Shown here in pieces: positions 53,267 through 62,877 of a stretch of 64,000 bases of DNA (position 1 is the first letter of the stretch; the number at the start of each line of letters is the position of its first letter). The DNA is taken from the NCBI RefSeq assembly GCF_021397715.1, contig NZ_CP090209.1, positions 100,786 through 164,785 on the forward strand, read 5' to 3'. The notes under the pieces were generated by a model. It worked only from the letters and a program-made list of their open reading frames with translations. It was not told where the DNA came from and ran no database searches. Both the position numbers and the translations under genes were made by a program. The DNA comes from Pantoea agglomerans (GTDB lineage: Bacteria > Pseudomonadota > Gammaproteobacteria > Enterobacterales > Enterobacteriaceae).

Positions 53267-53943
53267 AAGGTTTACCTTTCATAAGAGGATGTATTGAGAA
53301 AAAAGAAAAAAGGTGCAGCAATGGGTTAAAAGAAGCCCTGTTGCAGTTATCGGCCAGCGCGGCCTAACCTTTAAATTCATTTAACAGTAACAGCGCGGGC
53401 AAAAAGGAGGGAACGGTGCGGAACGGTTTCTGCTGCTGAACGGCACTGCCCCAAACGCAGGTCATAAAGGTGGATATTATCACCGGGGAAAAAGTCAGTC
53501 CTCTACCGAATGGTGGCGCGGCACGACATCGGACAGGGCGAGTCACCGGTTGATCTGATCAGCCAACCGCAACAAAAACGCGAGCGGAGTCGCAAAAGCA
53601 CCGGTGCTGGACGCACAACAGATTACGCGTTTTTGATATTAATCATTAAGCACGCTAATTATTATGACTGATTCAGGCAGGATTTTCTGTCGGATACCCG
53701 TCCGGGCCTGCGGTGCGACACTGGCACACCGCTCATCGCCAGGCACTGACGTGGGACTGGCGAAGCGGACCGGAGCAGGCTGAACGGTAAACCGGCCATC
53801 TTCAGCAGGAGGTTATTCTTCGATTACGGCAAGCGCCGCAGAAGAAGGCTGGGCTGGTGACGCATTAATGGCGTCATCGCCAGTTACAGGCAGACTGGGT
53901 ATGAGGCTGATAGCTGCACGCCGCAACCGGACTGCTGGCGATG
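53267..53943. other. Intergenic region, no supported gene
   Basis: The first part carries the chemoreceptor promoter (leftward). A 60-residue minus-strand frame at 53364-53546 contains WGSAVQQQKPF and VPSFLPALLLL, faintly like the start of a DMT transporter, but it is too short to call. CAAAAACGCG (53573-53582) and CGCGTTTTTG (53626-53635) form a perfect 10-bp inverted repeat. The arn operon end lies at 53944; GACGC/GCGTC near 53857-53873 is its nearest hairpin. Confidence 0.3.
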
Positions 53944-54312
53944 TCAGGGCTTACGTGCGATACAGAGCACCCCGATGATGATAACGGCTATGCCCGCCAG
54001 CCCGCGCCAGCTGAAAGACTCATGGAAAAAGGGCAGGCCAACGGCAGCCAGCCACACCAGTACATAACTCAGACTCAGCAGTGGATAAACCCGGTTAAGC
54101 GGAAAATGATGAAGCGCCTGAATCCAGCACAACATCGACAATCCGTAGGCGCCGAGTCCGGTCAGCAGCAGCAGCGCGGGAAGCAGAGCAAAAGAGGACG
54201 CCGCTGCGGCCAGCGCAGTCAGCTCAGGCAGTTGCGGCATCGCCCAGCGCATCATCAACTGTGCCATCGACACCAGTAACACGCTGCCCGCCACCCAGCC
54301 GTAGCCTTTCAT
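53944..54312 (-). CDS. arnF: ArnF, undecaprenyl-phosphate-L-Ara4N flippase subunit
   Basis: The 122-residue protein has four membrane helices of the small multidrug resistance/EamA type and is the last gene of arnBCADTEF. With ArnE it moves undecaprenyl-phosphate-aminoarabinose to the periplasmic face. Typical segments are SMAQLMMRWAM, YGLSMLCWIQALHHFPLNRVYPLLSL and FSWRGLAGIAVIIIGV. Its ATG overlaps the arnE stop by four bases. Confidence 0.92.
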   Translation of the reverse strand: MKGYGWVAGSVLLVSMAQLMMRWAMPQLPELTALAAAASSFALLPALLLLTGLGAYGLSMLCWIQALHHFPLNRVYPLLSLSYVLVWLAAVGLPFFHESFSWRGLAGIAVIIIGVLCIARKP

Positions 54313-54635
54313 CGCTGACTGCCCATCAGCATCACCCCAGCCACGACCAGCAGCGTGCCGCAGATCTGGCGCAGCGTTAAGCGCTCACGCCAGAGTATCC
54401 GCGCCGCCAGCGCCACAAAGATAAAATTGAGGCTCAGCATCGGATAGGCCTGGCTGACCGGCACCCGCTGCAGCACCACCAGCCAGAGCACCATCGCGAT
54501 ACCCAGCAACAGCACGCTGCCCGCGATCCAGCCAGAGGCCACCCGTCGGGAACCGCTTACGCGGGTTGCCTGTTTCTGGCACAGCTGGGCGCTGCAGCTG
54601 AGCAGGCTGACCAGCACGATCAGCACGATCATCAC
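54309..54635 (-). CDS. arnE: ArnE, undecaprenyl-phosphate-L-Ara4N flippase subunit
   Basis: The 108-residue protein has four membrane helices and matches ArnE in SLLSCSAQLCQKQAT, AMVLWLVVLQRVPV and AYPMLSLNFIFVALAA. It pairs with ArnF as the flippase. Both ends overlap neighbouring arn genes by four bases, so translation is coupled throughout. Confidence 0.94.
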   Translation of the reverse strand: MMIVLIVLVSLLSCSAQLCQKQATRVSGSRRVASGWIAGSVLLLGIAMVLWLVVLQRVPVSQAYPMLSLNFIFVALAARILWRERLTLRQICGTLLVVAGVMLMGSQR

Positions 54636-56293
54636 CGCGTCTGGCCATAATAGAGGCTGACCAGCCTGCCCTGGCGATAAACCGCGTCCGGCATCGGCAC
54701 CTGCGCGCCGATATCGCTGTGTACCGAGTCGACCAGCAGCAACAGCGAGACGCTTCCCGTGCGGCGATGCGCCGCGAGCCAGCCACGGAATGCCGCCTGA
54801 GTGACGAAGCGGGATTGTGCGTCAGGATAGCTCAGGCCATATTCCAGCTCGCCTTTCTCATCATAAAATCCGATATCACTGCGGCGCAGGTGCCAGGCGA
54901 CCGCCGAGGCGACGCCGGGATTATCCGCCAGAATATAGCGGCTGGTCGCCAGCCGATCGCTGATTGCTGCCACAAAATGCTGTGGCTGTTTGGCATCCCG
55001 TATCTTCTGCGGGATCACCTGCCCGACCACCAGCGCCACCATCAACGGACAGAGCGCTGCAGCCTGCCAGCGATGGCTGGCATAGCGGAGGCTGTAGAGG
55101 CCGATCAGCGACCAGCTGATGAATGCCAGCGCCGCCAGCGCCAGCTTGCTGTATTCACTGCGGGCAAACAGCGGATGGTGTGTCAGGCTCCACGGGGCCA
55201 GCACCAGCAGCAAAACAGCCAGCATCAGCGCGCCATACAGCACATTCAGCCAGCCATTGATTTTCAGCGCCCGTCCGGCCCGCTGCGCGGCGCTCAGACC
55301 GTAGTGCGCCATCAGCAGCGACAGCGGGACAAAACAGGGCAGGATGTAGGTCGGCAGCTTGCCTTTTGCCAGGCTAAAGAACAGCAGCGGCATCACCGTC
55401 CAGCTCAGCAGATAACGTGCGCCCGCCTGATGCTGACGTTCGCGCCAGCCCGTTATCAGCGCGCCCGGCAGCAGTCCCAGCCAGGGCAACGTCCCCAGCA
55501 GCAACACCGGCAGGTAATACCAGAACGGCGCTTTGTGTTGCGCATTGGGTTCGGCGAAACGCTGAATGTGCTCCACCCAGAAGAAGTAGTGCCAGAAATC
55601 GGGTGCCTGATGGGCAACGGCCAGCGCCCAGGGGGCGCTGATCGCCGCCGCTGCCAGCACCGCCAGCGGCCCATAAATCAGTAATTCTTTAAGTCGCTGG
55701 TGCCAGATCGCCCACGGCAGAATCGCCAGCACCGGTACCGCCAGCGCCAGAAACCCTTTGGTCATCAATCCCATGCCGCAGGCGAGGCCGAGCAGCAGAT
55801 AACCGGCAAGGCGACCGGAGCGCGCAACAGATTGCGTTGCCAGCCAGTAGCTGCACATCGCTGCCGCCAGCCAGAGCATTAACATCGGATCGAGCGCCGC
55901 ATAAGTGCCGACACCGTAAACCAGCAGCGAACTGAGGAAGATGATCGCGCCCATTGCCGCCGTCCGCGCCGAGCAAAACAGCCGTTTACCCAGCCAGTAA
56001 ATCAGCACCGCGGTCAGCGTAGTGGCGATCACCGAACCGGCCCGCACGCCAAAAAGAGTATGGCCAAACAGCCACTGGCACAGCGTGTTGATCCAGTAAC
56101 CTGCCACCGGTTTTTCAAAATAGCGCAGGCCGAAAAAGTGCGGCACTACCCAGTTACCGCTTGCCAGCATCTCGCGGCTGATCTCGGCGTAGCGGGTCTC
56201 GTCCGGCTGCCAGAGATCGCGGAACATCGGCGGGATCAGGTAATAGAGAGCAAAAAGGCTGACAAAAACCAGCCATCGGGTGGTTATACGCAT
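54632..56293 (-). CDS. arnT: ArnT, lipid A 4-amino-4-deoxy-L-arabinose transferase
   Basis: The 553-residue inner-membrane glycosyltransferase (GT83) has about twelve helices and the periplasmic-loop motif RDLWQPDETRYAEISREML, then FGLRYFEKPVAGYW. It transfers L-Ara4N from undecaprenyl phosphate to lipid A phosphates, lowering surface charge and giving polymyxin and cationic peptide resistance. The length equals that of enterobacterial ArnT. Its ATG lies 4 bp after the arnD stop. Confidence 0.96.
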   Translation of the reverse strand: MRITTRWLVFVSLFALYYLIPPMFRDLWQPDETRYAEISREMLASGNWVVPHFFGLRYFEKPVAGYWINTLCQWLFGHTLFGVRAGSVIATTLTAVLIYWLGKRLFCSARTAAMGAIIFLSSLLVYGVGTYAALDPMLMLWLAAAMCSYWLATQSVARSGRLAGYLLLGLACGMGLMTKGFLALAVPVLAILPWAIWHQRLKELLIYGPLAVLAAAAISAPWALAVAHQAPDFWHYFFWVEHIQRFAEPNAQHKAPFWYYLPVLLLGTLPWLGLLPGALITGWRERQHQAGARYLLSWTVMPLLFFSLAKGKLPTYILPCFVPLSLLMAHYGLSAAQRAGRALKINGWLNVLYGALMLAVLLLVLAPWSLTHHPLFARSEYSKLALAALAFISWSLIGLYSLRYASHRWQAAALCPLMVALVVGQVIPQKIRDAKQPQHFVAAISDRLATSRYILADNPGVASAVAWHLRRSDIGFYDEKGELEYGLSYPDAQSRFVTQAAFRGWLAAHRRTGSVSLLLLVDSVHSDIGAQVPMPDAVYRQGRLVSLYYGQTR

Positions 56294-56297
56294 CGGG

Positions 56298-57200
56298 CTA
56301 TTTCACCTCATCAATCCGTTTCTGACAGCCCAGCCACCCTTCCCGTCCGGCAATCTCGCCCCTGACCACTTTGCCTACCGGCAGGGTGGAGAGATCGGCG
56401 GGCAGCAGCGCGCTTAACGGACAAAATTCAATGCCGTTGCGCCGGGCACAGGTCAGCAGCGTGGCAAAGTCCTGATAGCCGACAATGCCTTCCACTTCGG
56501 CATGAATGGTGTAAACCGGCGTTCCGCCAGCGGCCAGCATCTGATCAAGAATATAGCCGTTGAACCCATTGGCGCTGACCTGCCGACCCACCACTTCATC
56601 CCAGGTCGGCAGCGTGACCGGTATCTGTACTGTGCCAGTCTGCCCGTCAGGCAGCAGCGGCAGGAAAGGTTCGCTGCCGCGGCAATCACTGTTGTAGTGA
56701 AAACCAAAGTTCTGCTTAGCGGCCATCACCCGGCCATCGGCACGCCAGCCTGCGACAGCCGAGCAGCTGATGGGATGACCGAGAATGTCGCTTAGCGTCT
56801 CGCTGCCGCGCGCAATCTGTTCGATCAGCTTCTCTTCCGGCCAGACGCCAGCCCAGGTTTGCCAGGCAAAATGGTCCCAGGCGTGCAGCCCCACCTCATG
56901 CTGGCGGGCGGTCTCCTGCATAATGCGACTCAGACCGCGACCAATCGGCTTCCCTGGCCAGGCGGTGCCGGCCAGCAGGATGTCCCAGCCGTAGAGCGAG
57001 GCGGCGCGCGAGCGCATCATCTTCCACAGAAAAGCCGGCTTGATCAGACGCCACAGATGGCGTCCCATGTTGTCTGGCCCGACGCTGAAGAAAAAACTGG
57101 CGCGTATGGCATGCTGCCTGAATAGCGTCAGCAGCGCAGGCACGCCCTGCTGCGTGCCGCGCCAGGTATCCACGTCAATCCGCAGACCCACCTTTTTCAT
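56298..57200 (-). CDS. arnD: ArnD, undecaprenyl-phosphate-Ara4FN deformylase
   Basis: The 300-residue polysaccharide-deacetylase-fold protein starts KKVGLRIDVDTWRG (metal and catalytic Asp pair) and has the histidine motif VGLHAWDHFAWQ. It removes the formyl group from the lipid-linked Ara4FN before flipping. Its ATG overlaps the arnA stop by four bases. Confidence 0.95.
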   Translation of the reverse strand: MKKVGLRIDVDTWRGTQQGVPALLTLFRQHAIRASFFFSVGPDNMGRHLWRLIKPAFLWKMMRSRAASLYGWDILLAGTAWPGKPIGRGLSRIMQETARQHEVGLHAWDHFAWQTWAGVWPEEKLIEQIARGSETLSDILGHPISCSAVAGWRADGRVMAAKQNFGFHYNSDCRGSEPFLPLLPDGQTGTVQIPVTLPTWDEVVGRQVSANGFNGYILDQMLAAGGTPVYTIHAEVEGIVGYQDFATLLTCARRNGIEFCPLSALLPADLSTLPVGKVVRGEIAGREGWLGCQKRIDEVK

Positions 57201-59179
57201 TGATGCTCAGCCTGCTGCTCAAGGGTACGCAGGAAGAAGTCGAGCGTATTATCGATGGTGGTATCCATGGTTACGGTCGGCGTCCAGCCCAGCAGCCGGC
57301 GCGCATTACGGATCGCCGGTTTGCGGTGTTCCACATCCTGATAGCCTTTGCCGTAATAGCTGCTGCTCTCCACCTCACGGAAACCGGCAAACGGTGGGAA
57401 CTGATGACGCAATGGGTGACGTTCAAAGCTAGCCAGCAGCTGCTCTGCCAGCTCTTTGATACTGGCTTCGTTCTCCGGGTTGCCAATGTTGATGATCTGG
57501 CCGTCGCAGTTCTGCTGCTTGTTTTCAATAATCCGGAACAGCGCCTCTACCCCATCCTGAATGTCAGTGAAGCAGCGCTTCTGCCTGCCGCCATCAATCA
57601 GCTTGATTGGCGATCCCTCCACCAGATTAAGAATCAGCTGCGTGATGGCGCGCGAACTGCCGATGCGCGCCGCATTAAGGTTGTCCAGCCGCGGGCCCAT
57701 CCAGTTAAATGGACGGAACAGGGTAAAACGCAGCCCCTCTTTTTCGCCATAGGCCCAGATCACCCGATCCAGCAGCTGTTTGGATACCGAGTAGATCCAG
57801 CGCTGCTTATTGATCGGTCCGACCACCAGATTAGAACCGTCCTCATCGAAGCTGGCATCAGTACACATGCCGTACACTTCCGAGGTCGAAGGGAAAATGA
57901 TGCGCTTCTGATACTTCACGCAGTCGCGAATGATTTTGAGGTTCTCCTCGAAATCGAGTTCAAATACCCGCAACGGATTACGGGTGTATTCGATCGGTGT
58001 CGCAATCGCCACCAGCGGCAGGATGACATCACATTTTTTAATGTGATACTCAATCCATTCGGAGTGGATAGCGATATCACCTTCAACGAAATGGAAGCGC
58101 GGCTGATCCAGAAAACGGCTGATGGCGTCGGAACTGATATCCAGACCATAAACCTCGAAATGGTCATCCTGTAACAGCCGCTCGGTGAGGTGGTTACCGA
58201 TAAAGCCGTTTACGCCGAGGATCAGCACCCGGGTACGGCGCTGCAGGACGGACTGCGGTTGCGAGTAAAGCAGCGCGCCCGGCACCATGCCTAAACTCTG
58301 TGCCAGCTGGCTGCCGTTCATGTAAACACCGTGCTCAGACTGTCCGGTCTGAATCTCCAGCGCCCCGTCGCCACAGGCGATCAGGAAAGGCTGTTTCGAC
58401 AGCACGGTACCGGGCTTCGCCGCGTGTTGCTGCGGATGAACCCGGCTCTTCCAGACGATAAATTTGACCGAGCCGGCAAAGGCAAAAGCACCCGGCCAGG
58501 GATCGGTGACCGCTCTGACCAGATTGTGAATCGCCTGCGCCGGCTGATGCCAGTCAATACGACCATCTTCAGCGGTGCGCCGCCCCACCCGGCTTGCCTG
58601 GCTTTCATCCTGCGGCCATTCGCTGATCTGACCGCGGCGCAGATTGGGCAGCAGATCGTTCAGCAGTTGCTCCGCCGCCGCCGACAGTTTGCGGTGCAGC
58701 GTCAGCGCCGTGTCCTGATCCTCAATCGCCACCCGCTGCTGCGCCAGGATATTGCCAGCATCGGCCCGTTTCACCATCCGGTGCAGCGTAACGCCGGTTT
58801 CGCGCTCACCATTAATTAACGCCCAGTTGAGCGGTGCCCGGCCACGGTATCGGGGCAGCAGCGATCCGTGCAGATTAAAGGCGCCATGCCGGGCGCACGC
58901 CAGGATCTCATCGCTCAGCAGATGCCGGTAGTAGAACGAAAAAATCATGTCGGGCGCCATGGTGCGGATCCGGTCGAGCCAGATCGGGTGATTCGCCTCG
59001 TCCGGGGCATAGACCGGGATACCATGCTCAGCCGCCAGCCGCGCCACCGAACCGAAAAAGTGATTTTCGGTCGCCTCATCGTTGTGGGTAAAAATGGCGG
59101 TGATTTCATAACCTGCGTTCAGCAACGCAGTGATGCCAACACAGCCCATGTCGTGATAGGCGAAAACGAGGGTCTTCAT
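57197..59179 (-). CDS. arnA: ArnA, bifunctional UDP-Ara4N formyltransferase / UDP-glucuronate decarboxylase
   Basis: The 660-residue cytoplasmic protein has an N-terminal formyltransferase (about 1-300; NLHGSLLPRYRGRAPLNW with catalytic His) and a C-terminal NAD-dependent decarboxylase (GVNGFIGNHLTERLL near 318; STSEVYGM; SVSKQLLDR with the Tyr-Lys pair). It makes both UDP-4-keto-pentose and UDP-Ara4FN. Its length equals E. coli ArnA. Its ATG overlaps the arnC stop by four bases. Confidence 0.97.
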   Translation of the reverse strand: MKTLVFAYHDMGCVGITALLNAGYEITAIFTHNDEATENHFFGSVARLAAEHGIPVYAPDEANHPIWLDRIRTMAPDMIFSFYYRHLLSDEILACARHGAFNLHGSLLPRYRGRAPLNWALINGERETGVTLHRMVKRADAGNILAQQRVAIEDQDTALTLHRKLSAAAEQLLNDLLPNLRRGQISEWPQDESQASRVGRRTAEDGRIDWHQPAQAIHNLVRAVTDPWPGAFAFAGSVKFIVWKSRVHPQQHAAKPGTVLSKQPFLIACGDGALEIQTGQSEHGVYMNGSQLAQSLGMVPGALLYSQPQSVLQRRTRVLILGVNGFIGNHLTERLLQDDHFEVYGLDISSDAISRFLDQPRFHFVEGDIAIHSEWIEYHIKKCDVILPLVAIATPIEYTRNPLRVFELDFEENLKIIRDCVKYQKRIIFPSTSEVYGMCTDASFDEDGSNLVVGPINKQRWIYSVSKQLLDRVIWAYGEKEGLRFTLFRPFNWMGPRLDNLNAARIGSSRAITQLILNLVEGSPIKLIDGGRQKRCFTDIQDGVEALFRIIENKQQNCDGQIINIGNPENEASIKELAEQLLASFERHPLRHQFPPFAGFREVESSSYYGKGYQDVEHRKPAIRNARRLLGWTPTVTMDTTIDNTLDFFLRTLEQQAEHQ

Positions 59180-60171
59180 AATGAACTTTCCTGTACTGAT
59201 GGCTGTACTGAAGGCTCTTCAGGAGCCTTAACAACGCGTTGAACGAAATAGCGCGGACGCGCACGAACATCGTTATAAATCCGCCCGATATACTCACCGA
59301 GCAGGCCCATACCCACGAACTGCGCACCGATAAACATGAACAGCACGGCGAATAACACGAACACGCCGTCACCTGCCCAGGCGGCACCGAAGAAGAGACG
59401 CAGCACGATTAACACCAGGGAGAAGCCGAAGCCGGTGAGCGCAATGACGCTACCGACGACGCTGAGCCAGCGCAGCGGTGTGGTGGTCAGGCAGGTCACC
59501 AGGTCATACATCAGGTTAATCAGCCGCATAAAGCTGTATTTCGAGTCACCGAAGGCCCGTTCGGCATGGATCACCGGCAGCTCGATGGTGTGGCGGGCAA
59601 AGGTATTCGCCAGAATGGGAATGAAGGTGCTGCGCTCGTGGCAGTTGAGCATCGCATCGACAATATGCCGACGGTAGGCGCGCAACATGCAGCCGTAATC
59701 GCCCATCGCTTTACCGGTGACCCGCTGAATCAGCCGGTTCAGCGTGCGGGACGCCTGACGACGGAACCAGCTATCCTGCCGCTGTTGCCGTACCGTGCCG
59801 ACCACGTCATAGCCCTGACGCGCGGCCTCAACCAGTCGGGGGATCTCCTCCGGCGGGTTTTGCAGATCGGCATCGAGCGTCACAATTAAATCGCCACGAA
59901 CGTGGCTGAAGCCGGCCATGATGGCGGAATGCTGACCATAGTTACGGTTTAGCAGCACCCCAATCACCGGGCTGCCCGCAACGGCGGCGGCCTGTTCGAT
60001 TATCTCCGCTGAGCGATCGCTGCTGCCGTCATCGACTAACAGGAGTTCATACGCTACTCCCAGCGGATCACAGGCTGCACGGGTGCGGCGAATCAGTTCT
60101 GGCAGACTCTCCTGCTCGTTGTAGACCGGAATCACCACGGAGAGCAGGTTGATGGGTTTAACGTCGCGCAT
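59176..60171 (-). CDS. arnC: ArnC, undecaprenyl-phosphate 4-deoxy-4-formamido-L-arabinose transferase
   Basis: The 331-residue GT2 glycosyltransferase has SVVIPVYNEQESLPELIRRT, the metal site TLDADLQNPPEEIP, NRNYGQHSAIMAGF and two C-terminal membrane helices before GLLGEYIGRIYNDVRARPRY. It loads Ara4FN onto undecaprenyl phosphate. ATG 60171 is preferred to a start 16 codons upstream, because GGAGG at the very end of arnB precedes it and this matches the family start. It begins one base after the arnB stop. Confidence 0.96.
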   Translation of the reverse strand: MRDVKPINLLSVVIPVYNEQESLPELIRRTRAACDPLGVAYELLLVDDGSSDRSAEIIEQAAAVAGSPVIGVLLNRNYGQHSAIMAGFSHVRGDLIVTLDADLQNPPEEIPRLVEAARQGYDVVGTVRQQRQDSWFRRQASRTLNRLIQRVTGKAMGDYGCMLRAYRRHIVDAMLNCHERSTFIPILANTFARHTIELPVIHAERAFGDSKYSFMRLINLMYDLVTCLTTTPLRWLSVVGSVIALTGFGFSLVLIVLRLFFGAAWAGDGVFVLFAVLFMFIGAQFVGMGLLGEYIGRIYNDVRARPRYFVQRVVKAPEEPSVQPSVQESSL

Positions 60172-60172
60172 C

Positions 60173-61309
60173 TCAGGCCTCCACAATCTCATGTAACGCC
60201 TGAATGACGCGATCCACATCCTGATCCGTCATCGACGGGAACAGCGGAATGGAACACATTTGCTGGCTGTTACGTTCGCTGGCGGGCAGTTGCAGCTGCG
60301 GGAAGCGCTCACGATAATATTTGTGGGTGTGAGCAGCGCGGAAATGCAGCCCGCTGCCAATCTCCCGCGCTTTCAGGGCCTGCATAAAGGCATCACGCGA
60401 CAGACCGCAGCGCTGCTCATCAATGCGCAGAATAAACAGATGCCACGCGTGCTGATGAGGCCAGGCGGGCAGCGACAGCGGCGTGAACGGCAGTGACCGG
60501 AGTGCATCGAGATAACGCCGGGCTATCTCACCGCGTCGCGCAATAAACCCTGGCAGTTTTTTTAACTGCACCAGCGCAATCGCGGCGCTGATGTCAGGCA
60601 GGTTGTATTTAAAGCCCGGCATCATCACTTCAGCCTGTGGCTGGCGGCCGTGGGTCTGGCGATCAAAGGCATCCACCGCCAGCCCGTGAAACTTCAGGCT
60701 GCGAATGCGATCGGCCAGTGCGGCATCGTCCGTCACCACCAGTCCTCCTTCCGCACAGGTGATATTTTTGATGGCGTGGAAAGAAAAAATCGCGGTGCCT
60801 TCGCGCCCGACATGCTGTCCCTGATAGGTTGTGCCGACCGCATGTGCCGCATCTTCAATCACCGCGATACCGTGCTGGCGAGCCAGCTGGTAAATCGGTG
60901 CCAGATCAACCGGTACACCGGCATAGTGCACCGGGATGATGGCGCGGGTACGTGGCGTGATGGCGCGGGCAATCTGCTCCGGCATCACCATCAGATGATC
61001 CGGGTCCACATCAATCATCACCGGGGTCGCGCCGAGCAGCGTGATCAAATTCAGGGTAGAAACCCAGGTCATGGAGGGCGTAATCACCTCGTCGCCGGGC
61101 TGGATGCCCAGCGCCATCAGCGTGACGTGCATTCCCGCCGTCGCCGAGCTGACTGCGATCGCCTGCTGATTGCCGGTCAGCTGGATAAATGCCTGCTCCA
61201 GTTCGGCGCATTTCGCGCCGGTGGTAATCCAGCCAGAGTCGAAAACCGCTTTTACGGCGGCCAGTTCCTCATCACCAAACGCCGGGCGGGAAAAAGGCAA
61301 AAAGGCCAT
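60173..61309 (-). CDS. arnB: ArnB, UDP-L-Ara4O aminotransferase
   Basis: The 378-residue PLP enzyme of the DegT/DnrJ family starts FLPFSRPAFGDEELAAV and has IEDAAHAVGT (D153) and the PLP lysine K181 in FSFHAIKNITCAEGG. It converts UDP-4-keto-arabinose to UDP-Ara4N using glutamate. It is the first gene of arnBCADTEF, with CAGGAG eight bases before ATG 61309. The operon is normally induced by PmrA/PhoP; a candidate box lies upstream. Confidence 0.97.
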   Translation of the reverse strand: MAFLPFSRPAFGDEELAAVKAVFDSGWITTGAKCAELEQAFIQLTGNQQAIAVSSATAGMHVTLMALGIQPGDEVITPSMTWVSTLNLITLLGATPVMIDVDPDHLMVMPEQIARAITPRTRAIIPVHYAGVPVDLAPIYQLARQHGIAVIEDAAHAVGTTYQGQHVGREGTAIFSFHAIKNITCAEGGLVVTDDAALADRIRSLKFHGLAVDAFDRQTHGRQPQAEVMMPGFKYNLPDISAAIALVQLKKLPGFIARRGEIARRYLDALRSLPFTPLSLPAWPHQHAWHLFILRIDEQRCGLSRDAFMQALKAREIGSGLHFRAAHTHKYYRERFPQLQLPASERNSQQMCSIPLFPSMTDQDVDRVIQALHEIVEA

Positions 61310-61483
61310 AGTGAAACTCCTGCAGCTCTAAACAATAAACAGGCACACAAGGTTAATCGTGCGCAACCCCAGTAATCGCGAGGAAATAGCGAATCTCCCG
61401 CCGGCACCCTTTCCAAAGAGAGCGTATTGTTCTTCTTAAGAAATTTAAAACATCAGACGGGTGATACACGCTAACGCACAAAA

Positions 61484-61500
61484 GTTAACTGAACATTAAA
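61484..61500. promoter_or_regulatory. Candidate PmrA box upstream of arnB
   Basis: GTTAAC and ATTAAA place two TTAA cores exactly 11 bp apart, the spacing of PmrA half-sites (yTTAAk-N5-yTTAAk). It stands about 175 bp before arnB. Outer bases match poorly, and TTAA is common in this AT-rich stretch. Confidence 0.3.
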
Positions 61501-61650
61501 TGAAGCCGGTTAAATTAAATAAAATAAATAAAACTTCATTTAATCATTTTCAAAAAAGTTCACTTATTTAATATTAATAATCATGTCAATTACCACTCTC
61601 TTCACTTTATTGATAATACGTTTATAATCGATGAAGATCAGGAGGTTCTC

Positions 61651-61671
61651 ATGGCTTTGCCATCAATCTGA
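61651..61671 (+). other. Six-codon minigene-like frame (MALPSI) with strong promoter and ribosome site
   Basis: ATG 61651 is preceded by a perfect AGGAGG (61640-61645) and, at 61623-61628, a perfect TATAAT; the frame ends at TGA 61669-61671 after six codons. A start signal this good before so short a frame suggests a leader peptide, a translated small RNA or the remnant 5' end of a lost gene. No -35 consensus is clear, and the YceI gene is 415 bp away. Confidence 0.35.
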
Positions 61672-62086
61672 AGCAATAGTCCGGGCTAAGATAAAAACAT
61701 TATTTTTCATGATGATAAAAATAAATCAGGCTTGAGATCGGCATGGAATAGCTATGTGACGGGCACGAAATAATAATTTGAATATAAATATTATCAGCTT
61801 AAGGTTTTCTTAATATTAGTCAGATCTGTTTATTCACGTCCTGACCGCGCATTGAGATCCCTTTTGTTGCTTTCAGGTCAGGACCCGGCGGGCCAGCAGT
61901 TTCAATTGGGAAGAAAATGCGGTTTTCGCTCAGGGATGGTTCCCGGCAACAAGGCTATTTTCACCGCCCCTGTTTACCGCGGATCGGGTTTATCCAGCGA
62001 AGAGTAAACCTGGTCAGGTTTTAAAATGAATAGATTCAGTCCGACAGACGTTAACACCTTATCTGCACGTAAAAGAGAGCCATCTG

Positions 62087-62665
62087 ATGATCCGTACCGC
62101 CTGTCTGTTAAGCCTGAGCTGTTTCTTTAGCGCGTCGATTCATGCCGCGCCGATCACCTACGCCATCGCCACCGAAAAAACCGCCATCGGGCTCTCCTGG
62201 CGCGCCTTTGGCCACAGCTTTTCACAGGCGCATCTTGAGGGTGTAACCGGTACCGTGACGCTGAACCCTGAACAGGACAGGGATGATCATGTTGAGGTGA
62301 ATATTCCCGTCAACACGCTGGTCGCCTCTAATGCGTTATTAACCTGGCAGCTAAAAAGTGACCAGTTTTTTGATGCGCAGCACTATCCCGGCATCCGCTT
62401 TGTCAGCAGCCGGGTTGCCACGCTGGGGGCAGGAGAATACCGCATCTTTGGCGTCCTGACGGTGAAAGATGTCAGCCGTCCGGTGGTGATGCTGGCGACA
62501 CTGGAGGGAGGAGAGCCGCTCACGTCTTCAGCGCAGTCGCTGACGCTGCATGCGACCACCGCCATATCCCGCACCGCCTTCCGGGTTGATCGGCTGGTCG
62601 GGATAGTCGATGACCGCGTTGCTATTGCCCTCACCATTACTGCTAAGACGAAACCCCCGCTGTAA
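62087..62665 (+). CDS. YceI-family periplasmic protein
   Basis: The 192-residue protein has a Sec signal (cleavage near HAA, ~21) and a YceI lipocalin-like barrel: SWRAFGHSFSQAHLEGVTGTV, LKSDQFFDAQHYPGIRFVSS and FGVLTVKDVSRPV. YceI proteins bind isoprenoid or amide-like lipids and respond to alkaline or osmotic stress. It is a lone gene. AGAGAG is a weak ribosome site before ATG 62087. Confidence 0.88.
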   Translation: MIRTACLLSLSCFFSASIHAAPITYAIATEKTAIGLSWRAFGHSFSQAHLEGVTGTVTLNPEQDRDDHVEVNIPVNTLVASNALLTWQLKSDQFFDAQHYPGIRFVSSRVATLGAGEYRIFGVLTVKDVSRPVVMLATLEGGEPLTSSAQSLTLHATTAISRTAFRVDRLVGIVDDRVAIALTITAKTKPPL

Positions 62666-62877
62666 GCGCCGTCCGGCCAGCTTCGGCGATTGTGGTCAGT
62701 TGCGCTGGCGGATTGCGACCGATCAGCACAAACTGATGTCCCTGATTTGGCGGCAGCGATTCAGGCGGGCGGCACGGGATATGCCAGAGAGTGAGCAGGT
62801 CTGTTCACGCGCGTGCGGCAGACGAAAAACGCACAGCGCGTGAGTGACCGGCAGGCTGAGCGTCCGGCCGGTCCGGA

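Larger units (their letters stand above)
61310..62086. other. AT-rich divergent region between arnB and the YceI gene
   Basis: The region is unusually AT-rich from about 61420 to 61830 and contains the arn promoter on the left and the YceI promoter on the right. It also contains the minigene-like unit at 61623-61671. No other coding frame is supported. Confidence 0.4.

Noticed and set aside
53364..53546. Possible fragment of a DMT-type transporter on the minus strand
   Set aside because: Resemblance is limited to about 25 residues (WGSAV, VPSFLPALLLL) with no continuation in any frame; may be chance.
61430..61460. CTTAAG/TTTAAA pair near arnB as PmrA box
   Set aside because: The TTAA cores are 9 bp apart, not the 11 bp required.
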